Of a stretch of 64,000 bases of DNA, positions 57,530-64,000 are shown piece by piece; within the stretch, counting starts at the first letter, position 1, and every line of letters begins with the position of its first letter. Origin of the DNA: Actinoplanes sp. SE50/110 (GTDB lineage: Bacteria; Actinomycetota; Actinomycetes; Mycobacteriales; Micromonosporaceae); contig NZ_LT827010.1 in assembly GCF_900119315.1 (NCBI RefSeq), positions 6,730,494 to 6,794,493 of the forward strand. Direction: 5' to 3'. Under the pieces are notes generated by a model. The model saw only the letters and a program-made list of their open reading frames with translations, had not been told where the DNA came from and did no database searches. Made by a program: the position numbers and the translations under genes.

Positions 57530-59028
57530 TGACCGGCGGCAACCCCTTTCAGAATGTCGGCCAGCCGGCTCGGGGCGACCGCTTCGTCGGGCGCGAGGAT
57601 CTGGTCGCCCGAGTGCGCGGCATCGTCGAAGGCGATCGGCCGTCGAACATGTCGATCATCGGCAACCATCGGACCGGTAAGACCAGCTTGATCTACCGTA
57701 GCCTGATCGACATCCCGGCGGTCCGGCCAGATCTCGCCGTCGTACTAATCGGGATCGGCAAGGTCGGACGGATTGAGGATGTCTTCCGGCTGATCGGACG
57801 CGCCACTGTGGAGGCGCTCGACGGCCTGCCGGCACGCGACCTGGCCGGGTTTACGGCCACCCTGAACGCGCTCGAGGCCGAGTCCAGTTGGTACGGCATC
57901 ATGAGTCAGTTCATCAAGCTTTTCAGCACCATTCATCAACGCCGCCTGAAGGTGCTGGTCGTCCTCGACGAATTTGATCGAATCAACCTGGCCGGCGTTC
58001 AGACTGCGCATTTCCAATTGTTGCGTGACCTGTGCACCGAGGATTGGTCCTCGACCGGTCTCGTCACCGTCTCCCGTCAGCGTGTCAAGACACTGGAGCT
58101 CGGCTCGACCAATGGGTCCTGTCTCGACCAGGTGTTGGCTGTTCGCACGTACACCAATCTGTTCGAGCCTGTCGAACAAAATGCGATGGTTCGGCGGGCT
58201 CGCGCGGCGGGGGTCGACCTTGAGCGACACAATGAGTGGATCACAAGCGTGGCCGGTCGTCATCCGTACCTCCTAGAGCTTCTCTGCTACGAGCTGGTGG
58301 AAAGCTCGGGCGACACCGACTTGGCGTACCGGAACGTGCGCTCCGCGTACGCCGACTTCTTCGCTCGCCTTATTCGAATCATCGATGCCGACCTGGATGG
58401 TTCGGGTGTCGACAAGCTCTATCAGGTCATTGACGGTATCGGCCTCGACGTCTCTATCGACGACGCCCTTGCGCTGATCCGCTACGGTCTCGTCGTCGAG
58501 ACGGACGACCAGTCGCTGGTGCCGTTCTCTGCCGAATTCGGTCGTTATCTGCTCTCGATCGCCGATGGTCGCGATTTCCGTAGCTTGTGGCTCGACTGCG
58601 AAGTGGGTTTGCGGCGCCTCATTCGATCAGTCCTTTCAGAGGCCGCTCCGGACGGCGACAGTCTCGGCCTGCTGCCCGCTTCCTTCAGTAAGATCGTCAG
58701 CGACGCCCGATCCCGGCAAGGTCGCTACAGACCCGTCGTCGACTGCTCACTGGACACCATCGACTACCTGAACCCGAACGACCTTTTCCAGATTATCGTG
58801 GTGCGATGGGATCTGTTCGAGGCGGTCCTCGGGGAAACGAGAGGCGCCTGGCAACGCCGCAGCGAGGCAGTCATTCGAGCCCGTAATGAGGTCATGCACA
58901 TTCGACCGATTCCAGGCGAAATCCGACTGCTGGCCGAGACGGCGGTCACCGCAATCGTGACGACTCTCCGCGGGCTGGGGCACTTGCGTTCGGTCTCCAC
59001 CCTAGGCGTGATCAACCAATCGGGCTAA
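57529..59028 (+). CDS. P-loop ATPase with C-terminal HEPN-like domain
   Basis: 499 aa. N-terminal NPFQN and DRFVGREDLV echo the ATPase of the upstream protein; Walker A GNHRTGKTS (45-53), Walker B LKVLVVLDEFDRI (about 140-152), sensor-like VTVSRQ, a lid/winged-helix part (250-350), then a helical domain with DLFQIIVVRWDLFEAVLG and RNEVMHIRPI. Arg452...His457 fits the HEPN Rx4H (RN-x3-H) motif, and the preceding Trp-Asp-x-Phe resembles the Swt1-like HEPN group. HEPN domains are often RNases in toxin and defence systems. ATG 57529 overlaps the upstream stop (TGATG), so coupled. Inferred: NTP-gated RNase effector acting with the giant ATPase. The ATPase call is firm, the HEPN call moderate. Confidence 0.86.
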   Translation: MTGGNPFQNVGQPARGDRFVGREDLVARVRGIVEGDRPSNMSIIGNHRTGKTSLIYRSLIDIPAVRPDLAVVLIGIGKVGRIEDVFRLIGRATVEALDGLPARDLAGFTATLNALEAESSWYGIMSQFIKLFSTIHQRRLKVLVVLDEFDRINLAGVQTAHFQLLRDLCTEDWSSTGLVTVSRQRVKTLELGSTNGSCLDQVLAVRTYTNLFEPVEQNAMVRRARAAGVDLERHNEWITSVAGRHPYLLELLCYELVESSGDTDLAYRNVRSAYADFFARLIRIIDADLDGSGVDKLYQVIDGIGLDVSIDDALALIRYGLVVETDDQSLVPFSAEFGRYLLSIADGRDFRSLWLDCEVGLRRLIRSVLSEAAPDGDSLGLLPASFSKIVSDARSRQGRYRPVVDCSLDTIDYLNPNDLFQIIVVRWDLFEAVLGETRGAWQRRSEAVIRARNEVMHIRPIPGEIRLLAETAVTAIVTTLRGLGHLRSVSTLGVINQSG

Positions 59029-60325
59029 GCAACATCAAGCCGTGTCGTTTCAAATGCAGATCCGGACAGAACGACATCGCTACGCAAGATGGTCCGGGAG
59101 AAGTGGTCGGCCTCCAGGTCCCGATAGGCGCGCTTCACCATCCGCGCACGGAGCCGGAAAGACCGAACCCGGCCGACGTACGGGTAGAGCAAACCCAGCA
59201 ACCACCGTTGCTCTAACTGCTGTTCGGCTCCAGTTCCTGCTCCCACGACAGCAGCCACCCCGCACTGACCACCTGCGTGGTGCATCTATTCCGCGGCCGC
59301 GCTTGCCGGGCATCACGCTGGGGCACAACCGGTCATACACCATCTTCGCGGCCTTCTCCGTGACGAATCCGAACCGCCGCGGCTGCATCCGGACCTCGTT
59401 GCTGTCGCGACCGAGCTCCAGACGGAATCTGAACGTCCCGGTCATCTGGTCTCTCACGATCACGCTGGTATCGGACATGGCCCACCCCTCAACTTTCGAG
59501 AACGGCGCCCAGATGAGGCATTATCCGATTGAAGCCCGGACCCTGCGTTGCTGGCTCTACGGAAAGTGCGATCGGCTAGCGTGATCGCCTCTGCACGCCG
59601 TCAACGGCGGGTAGATTGACGAATGCATTGGTCACCGTAGCGGTGCGGGAAATCAGATCGGCAAGGGTGTCCTCTTCATATGGGGCAAGCGCGCCCCCGG
59701 ACCGGGTCAGTACCGCCGGGTGGTCCCCGACAGTCGAGCATCGCCCGCATGCGAGTGGCTGCCAGTCCTGCGTCATCGACACATCGGGGTGTAGGCGTGC
59801 GCCCGCTCGACCTGGTGCCGAGCTCTCGGTGGGCCCAAGAACGTGGCCGTCGATGTCCATGACATGGCACCGCGGTGATGACGAATCGCGTCGGCGGGTA
59901 GTCGAGATCATGGGCGCCTGATCCAGGGCAACGGGCGACACGATCGCGCCCGCAGATGTCCTGTAGCGCGTACAGCCGCAGCAGGGCCTGGGTGTGGCGC
60001 GGGCCTTTCAGGCATACCACAGCATCGGCGAGGCCTATACGATCCTGTGCGAGCGCGCCGCGGTGCACGGCAACTCGCTGGCCATTGAGGCGGAGGACGT
60101 CGTCCGTCGGTGGTGACGTGTCGCCGGCCCCGGGCCCGGGGCTCGCGGCCTCTCCTGGAGATGACCGTTCTTGGCGGCATCCTGTTCATCACGGCGCCGC
60201 CCATGACACCTGCGGCGTCATGGGCGGGCCAAACGAACCAGCAAATACGATAAATCGTGATCTGAGGACTACTTCGGCCCGTTGCGGGAAGCCATCTTTC
60301 TCATCGACCAGGAAGGCGGCACCCC
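59029..60325. other. 1.3-kb degenerate region at island right edge
   Basis: Apart from the integrase remnant I see no intact gene. Frames 59576-59941 (minus) and 59956-60426 (plus) lack coding bias. A plus-strand stretch ending at TGA 60115-60117 reads YHSIGEAYTILCERAAVHGN and then EDVVRRW, which weakly resembles the last part of an ANTAR RNA-binding domain but has an in-frame stop (TAG at 59969-59971) upstream and no start; possibly a gene relic. Composition is mixed, consistent with decayed DNA at a mobile-element border. Confidence 0.55.
59080..59478 (-). pseudogene. Decayed integrase fragment (Arm-type DNA-binding N-terminus)
   Basis: The first 50 residues of this minus-strand frame (SVIVRDQMTGTFRFRLELG, GFVTEKAAKMVYDRL) resemble the AP2/Arm-type N-terminal domain of tyrosine recombinases of actinobacterial integrative elements. 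After about residue 50 the frame becomes random and no catalytic domain (R...HxxR...Y) follows in any frame. Read as a remnant of the integrase that brought the island; moderate confidence because only a short match is visible. Confidence 0.5.
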
Positions 60326-61225
60326 GTGCCCGACAACCAGTACGAACCTCAGCACCCCCAGGATCAGTACCGCACGCCGGACGCGCAGGACAGCGACCGG
60401 ATCTCGCACCCCGGCATCACCGGTGAGATGGACGTCGTGCCGGATCACGGCGAGGACAGCTACCACGGAACCGGCCGGCTCGACGGCAAGCGGGCCGTCA
60501 TCACCGGCGGGGACTCCGGAATCGGCCGGGCCGTGGCCATCGCCTTCGCCCGCGAGGGCGCCGACGTGCTGATCTCCTACCTGCCCGAGGAGGAGGACGA
60601 CGCGCGGGAGACCGCACAGCTCATCGAGAAGGCCGGTCGCAAGGCGGTCACCGCACCCGGCGACATCCGCGACGAACAGCACTGCGCGACCATCGTGGCG
60701 AAGGCGGTCAACGACCTCGGCGGCCTCGACATCCTGGTCAACAACGCCGCGTACCAGATGTCGCAGGACGACGGCCTGCTGGACATCACCACCGAGCAGT
60801 TCGATCGGGTGATGAAGACCAACCTGTACGCCATTTTCTGGCTGAGCAAGGCGGCCGTTCCGCACATGCGACCGGGTTCCACGATCATCAACACCGCGTC
60901 GATCCAGGCGTACAACCCGTCGCCGAACCTGCTCGACTACGCCACCACCAAAGCCGGCATCGTCGCCTTCACCAAAGCCCTCGGCGCCAACCTGGCCGAC
61001 AAGGGCATCCGGGTCAACGCTGTGGCCCCCGGACCGATCTGGACACCACTGATCCCGGCCACCATGCCCAAGGAGAAAGTCGAGTCGTTCGGCGAGGACA
61101 CCCCGCTCGCTCGTGCCGGACAACCCGCCGAACTGGCGCCCGCGTACGTCTTCTTCGCCTCGCAGGAATCCAGCTACATCACCGGCGAGGTGCTCGGGGT
61201 CACCGGCGGCAAACCCCTGGCATGA
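60326..61225 (+). CDS. Short-chain dehydrogenase/reductase, general-stress type
   Basis: 299 aa. A hydrophilic 45-residue N-terminal extension (EPQHPQDQYRTPD, HPGITGEMDVVPDHGEDSY) precedes the SDR fold: TGGDSGIGRAVA cofactor loop, NNAAYQM, INTASIQAYNPSP, catalytic YATTK, and VAPGPIWTPLIP. This extended form matches the YdaD/YhxC/YghA group, often general-stress or glucose/ribitol-type dehydrogenases. GTG start with gaagg upstream. Substrate unknown. Its neighbours suggest part of a stress locus rather than the metabolite cluster. Confidence 0.9.
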   Translation: MPDNQYEPQHPQDQYRTPDAQDSDRISHPGITGEMDVVPDHGEDSYHGTGRLDGKRAVITGGDSGIGRAVAIAFAREGADVLISYLPEEEDDARETAQLIEKAGRKAVTAPGDIRDEQHCATIVAKAVNDLGGLDILVNNAAYQMSQDDGLLDITTEQFDRVMKTNLYAIFWLSKAAVPHMRPGSTIINTASIQAYNPSPNLLDYATTKAGIVAFTKALGANLADKGIRVNAVAPGPIWTPLIPATMPKEKVESFGEDTPLARAGQPAELAPAYVFFASQESSYITGEVLGVTGGKPLA

Positions 61226-61414
61226 GCGACCGCCGCCGACGTGCATCGAGCGAGTCCCGACCTGTGGGGGCGCGCTTGCGTTCCTGGTATCCGCGGATAC
61301 GGTACAGCGGCCGGGCTCGGGTGCCAGGCGGAGAGCGCTGTGGGTTGACAGGCACCGCTGCCGGTTATCGGGGTGACGGGTTGCCAGAGGGCGCATCGGT
61401 TTGCGGAGGCTGTC

Positions 61415-61768
61415 GTGGATCTGCAGTTGTCAGCGCGGGATGGCCGGGCCTGCACCGTGGTGAAGGTCGGCGGCGAGATGGACATGGCGACCAGCCCGCA
61501 GCTGGACGACTTCCTTCAGCAGGTCACCGACGGCGGTGCCGTCCAGGTGGTGCTGGACCTCGGCGACGTGTCGTTCCTCGATTCCAGCGGTGTGGGCGTC
61601 GTGATGGTGTGGTTCAAGGAGCTTGACGGCAGGGGCGGACGGTTGTGCGTCGCCGCGGTGCAGGACATCGTCGCGTTCGTGCTGCGGGTGGCGGTGGTGG
61701 ATCAGGTGCTCGACGTGTATGACACGGTCGAGGCCGCCGAGGCCGGCATGCCGCCGTTGACGGCGTGA
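61415..61768 (+). CDS. STAS-domain anti-sigma factor antagonist
   Basis: 117 aa, a complete single STAS domain: VVKVGGEMDMATSPQLDDFL, VVLDLGDVSFLDSSGVGVVMVW. The Ser in LDSSG is the phosphorylation site used in RsbV/SpoIIAA partner switching. GTG 61415 was chosen because of ggagg 6 nt upstream; an earlier in-frame start at 61373 would add 14 residues without Shine-Dalgarno support. It converges on the PP2C phosphatase 14 bp away, a likely partner that would dephosphorylate it. Confidence 0.93.
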   Translation: MDLQLSARDGRACTVVKVGGEMDMATSPQLDDFLQQVTDGGAVQVVLDLGDVSFLDSSGVGVVMVWFKELDGRGGRLCVAAVQDIVAFVLRVAVVDQVLDVYDTVEAAEAGMPPLTA

Positions 61769-61782
61769 GCGCCGCTGCGCGG

Positions 61783-63036
61783 TCAGCGGCCGTCGGCTGA
61801 GGTGGCGGCGGACACGTCGGCGCCGGCGCGGGTGCGGCGTTGCCTGCCGTGGTGTCCGTGCCAGTCGATGATCAGCAGGGTGGCGTCATCCTCGAGGGTC
61901 GGGCCGGCGACGTCGAGGACTCCGTCGGCCAGGGCGCGTACGGCTTCGCGGGGGTGCAGGGCGGCGAGCGATCGGAGCCGGGCCGTCAGGTCGAGGGCGG
62001 CGGCTCTGCGTTCGCGCATGCCGTCGGTGACGATGACCAGGCGGTCGCCGGGTTCCAGGGTCACCGCGCCGGCGCTGACTCGGCGATTCGGGAACATGCC
62101 CAGGGCCAGGTTGCGGGGCAGCGTCAGCTCCTCCGGGTGGCCGCCGCGGATCAGGATCGGCGGTACGTGCCCGGCATTGACCAGGTCGCACCGGCCGCTG
62201 GTGAGGTCGAGGCGTCCGAGGACCGCGGTGATGAAGGCACCGCGGGCCGGGGCGTGCTCCGCGACCGCGGCACCGGCCCGGTCGGCCTGCTCGGTGAGGC
62301 TGTGCCCGGCACGCCGGGAGTTACGCAGGCTGGCCACGCCGAGGGTGGCGATCAGTGCGCTGGTCACGCCGTGGCCCATGGCGTCGGTGACGCTGAAGTG
62401 CAGGGTGTCGCGGGCCAGACTGTAGTCGAAGGTGTCCCCGCCGACGCTCGCCGCCGGCTCGAGCCAGCCGGACAGGGTGAAGGAGCCACCTTCGCAGGTG
62501 AAGGCGGCCGGCAGCAGTCGTCGCTGGATCTCGGCGGAGAGGTTGAACGGGGTGGTGCGCTGCCCCCACTCGAACAGGTCGGTGTGGCGGCGATTGGCGA
62601 TCACCACGAACGCGAGGGCGTGTGCGGTCCGTTCGATCTCCGCGAGCGCCTGGGGTGCGGGCTCGGCGGGCACGACGATCTCCAGCAGGCCGATCACCTC
62701 GCCGCGTTCGGTGACCGGTGCCAGCACGGTCCATTCCGGGTCGCCGCCGTTGACCTGCACTGCCTGGGTGCGTAGCGCCTCCTCCTGCGGGCCGCCGTCG
62801 AACGGCAGCACCGTCGCCACCTCGCCGCCGTCACGGCGGCCGCCCGCCGGGCCGAGCGGGACGTGTGCCAGCCGGACCAGGGCCCGGCCGCTGAGGTCAG
62901 CGATCAGGAAGGAAACGCTGCTGGCATGCAGCGCCGTCCCGAGTTCCCGGGTGACGGCCTCCACCGCGTTCACCGGGGTTGCGTCCTCGGCGGCCGCCAG
63001 CATCCCGGACAGCGCCACCTCTACCGACGGATCCAT
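61783..63036 (-). CDS. GAF-PP2C (SpoIIE/RsbU-type) phosphatase
   Basis: 417 aa. N-terminal GAF-like sensor (about 1-155: VEAVTRELGTALHASSVSFL, GEVIGLLEIVVP), linker, then PP2C phosphatase: QRRLLPA, GGDTFDY, TDAMGHGVTSAL, VNAGHVPPILI, VTDGMRER, and EDDATLLII with the metal-binding Asp residues. These enzymes dephosphorylate STAS antagonists such as the neighbouring 61415-61768 product. No transmembrane helix, so it senses an intracellular ligand. Start ATG 63036. Confidence 0.92.
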   Translation of the reverse strand: MDPSVEVALSGMLAAAEDATPVNAVEAVTRELGTALHASSVSFLIADLSGRALVRLAHVPLGPAGGRRDGGEVATVLPFDGGPQEEALRTQAVQVNGGDPEWTVLAPVTERGEVIGLLEIVVPAEPAPQALAEIERTAHALAFVVIANRRHTDLFEWGQRTTPFNLSAEIQRRLLPAAFTCEGGSFTLSGWLEPAASVGGDTFDYSLARDTLHFSVTDAMGHGVTSALIATLGVASLRNSRRAGHSLTEQADRAGAAVAEHAPARGAFITAVLGRLDLTSGRCDLVNAGHVPPILIRGGHPEELTLPRNLALGMFPNRRVSAGAVTLEPGDRLVIVTDGMRERRAAALDLTARLRSLAALHPREAVRALADGVLDVAGPTLEDDATLLIIDWHGHHGRQRRTRAGADVSAATSADGR

Positions 63037-63293
63037 ACCGGCAGCATATTGACGTCCGGGTCGGCCACCGCGTTCGACCTCGCTGCGCCCGTCGACGGTG
63101 ATCCGGTAGGCCTGCTGGGAAACGGTACCGCACCGGCATCAGGTCACCATGGGTCAAGGCCCTGTCACCGACCGCGTCGTACCGGCGCATAGCTTGCCGC
63201 CTGGCGGGTATCGCCTGCCCCTGTGGTGATGTCTTCTCGCACGATTGCTCCACCGAGCCGCGCCTACTGGATGATCATGAATACCCTCACGCC
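63037..63293. promoter_or_regulatory. Divergent intergenic region, phosphatase and MEDS sensor genes
   Basis: 257 bp upstream of both the phosphatase (minus) and the MEDS gene (plus). AT-richer around 63260-63293. No confident hexamers or operators seen. Confidence 0.35.
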
Positions 63294-64000
63294 ATGATCG
63301 CGCACCACCGGGACGACCATGCAGGCGGCACGTTCCTGCACAGCGCGCTGATTCCGGGTAGCGACGAGGAGCTGACGACCACCCTGGTGAGAGAACTGCA
63401 CCGGTCCGCGCACCGCCTCGATGAGGTGCTGCTTGTCGTCAGCGACCGCACCCGGCAACTGCTGACCGGGCCGTTGCGGCCGCTGACCGACCTGCTGACC
63501 TGGGGTGACCCCGCCGCGTACTACCAGCGGCTCGGATCCGCCTACGAGGACTTCCGCCGGCACCTGGCCGAACGGGCGGCCACCGGACGCCGGGTCCATG
63601 TCATCGCCGAACCGGACCTGACCGACCATCTCGACCCGGGCGCCGCTCCGGTCCGGGCCGACGCCTACCTGGCGTACGAGGCGGTCTGCAACGACACCTA
63701 CGCACCGTACGGCTGCGCCGTCACCTGCATCTGGGACAGCCGGCACCACCCGGCGGGCATCCTCGACGGCGCCCGGGCCACCCACCGCTACCTGCTCACC
63801 CCGCACGGCCGGCAGCCCAGCCCGCACTTCCGTTCCGCGGACGACTACCTGCTGGGCCGGCGGCCACTGCCGCTCCCCGAGGTGCCGCAGCGGGTGGACC
63901 ACGACCTGACCCTGGCCACGGCGGCCGACCTCGGCAGCCTGCGCTCGGCCCTGCACGGCTGGGCATCCGACCTCGGTCTCGCCACCGATCCCGCCGAGGA
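63294..64000 (+). CDS. MEDS-domain sensor with start of an anti-sigma-kinase-like domain (partial, runs off window)
   Basis: The frame is open from ATG 63294 to the window end (235 codons). The first 190 or so residues match the MEDS (DcmR-type sensory) domain: HSALIPGSDEEL start, LLTGPLRPL, PDLTDHLDPG, CNDTYAPYGCAVTCIWD, HYLLTPHG-type TPHGRQPSPHF. The final part (LTLATAADLGSLRSALHGWASDLGL) looks like the first helix of an RsbW-like HATPase. This MEDS-HATPase fusion is common in actinobacteria next to STAS and PP2C genes. Inferred: serine kinase/anti-sigma factor that phosphorylates the STAS protein. A minus-strand frame here is a shadow. Confidence 0.82.
   Translation, partial: MIAHHRDDHAGGTFLHSALIPGSDEELTTTLVRELHRSAHRLDEVLLVVSDRTRQLLTGPLRPLTDLLTWGDPAAYYQRLGSAYEDFRRHLAERAATGRRVHVIAEPDLTDHLDPGAAPVRADAYLAYEAVCNDTYAPYGCAVTCIWDSRHHPAGILDGARATHRYLLTPHGRQPSPHFRSADDYLLGRRPLPLPEVPQRVDHDLTLATAADLGSLRSALHGWASDLGLATDPAE

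Noticed and set aside
59576..59941. Minus-strand 121-codon ORF
   Set aside because: Random-looking composition and no recognisable motif; more likely decayed DNA.
50212..60325. tRNA gene or flanking direct repeats as attachment site
   Set aside because: None could be recognised by eye; needs tRNAscan and a repeat search.

Overview
The DNA is very G+C-rich, with long antisense shadow ORFs, many GTG starts and ATGA/GTGA gene overlaps. This points to a filamentous actinobacterium; an Actinoplanes/Micromonospora-type host is my guess and is not proven by the window. About three quarters of the window (1-49145) is one specialised-metabolite cluster. The rest is an accessory island (about 50.2-60.3 kb) and a chromosomal-looking stress block (60.3-64 kb).

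The cluster encodes a salicylate-primed NRPS/PKS line that looks like pyochelin biosynthesis with a polyketide machine inserted in the middle. On the minus strand, reading right to left, come an MFS exporter, two ABC half-transporters, a PchE-like NRPS (aryl carrier-cyclisation-Cys adenylation-degenerate MT/epimerase-PCP), a type II thioesterase, salicyl-AMP ligase, salicylate synthase, an AfsR/SARP regulator and a radical SAM enzyme, ending in a strong terminator. A second run follows: halogenase, cation/proton antiporter, second halogenase, three PKS proteins with four modules, second type II thioesterase, flavin reductase, FAD epoxidase-like monooxygenase and epoxide hydrolase. It ends at a hairpin shared with a convergent plus-strand group: the end of a PchF-like NRPS (A-MT-PCP-TE, truncated by the window), a saccharopine-dehydrogenase-fold reductase, a TetR regulator and a P450. 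Inferred logic: chorismate to salicylate, salicyl-AMP, salicyl-thiazoline, four ketide extensions, a second (probably N-methylated) cysteine-derived ring, then TE release, with chlorination, radical methylation and oxidation as tailoring. Two of the four PKS modules have lost the AT domain but keep the linkers on either side. TetR paralogues sit at both ends.

From about 50.2 kb the DNA becomes less G+C-biased and the gene content changes. An NYN-domain nuclease is followed by a small membrane-anchored protein on the other strand, a roughly 1460-residue protein (possible Sm-like barrel, helical repeats, beta domain, P-loop ATPase, winged helix), and a translationally coupled second ATPase that ends in a HEPN-like domain with an RNEVMH motif. 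A decayed integrase follows. I read this as a candidate RNA-targeting conflict/defence module; it is the best candidate here for an undescribed system.

The right end holds a stress-type short-chain dehydrogenase, an anti-sigma-factor antagonist (STAS), a GAF-PP2C phosphatase and the start of a MEDS-type sensor with an anti-sigma-kinase-like domain. Together these look like a partner-switching stress-signalling set.
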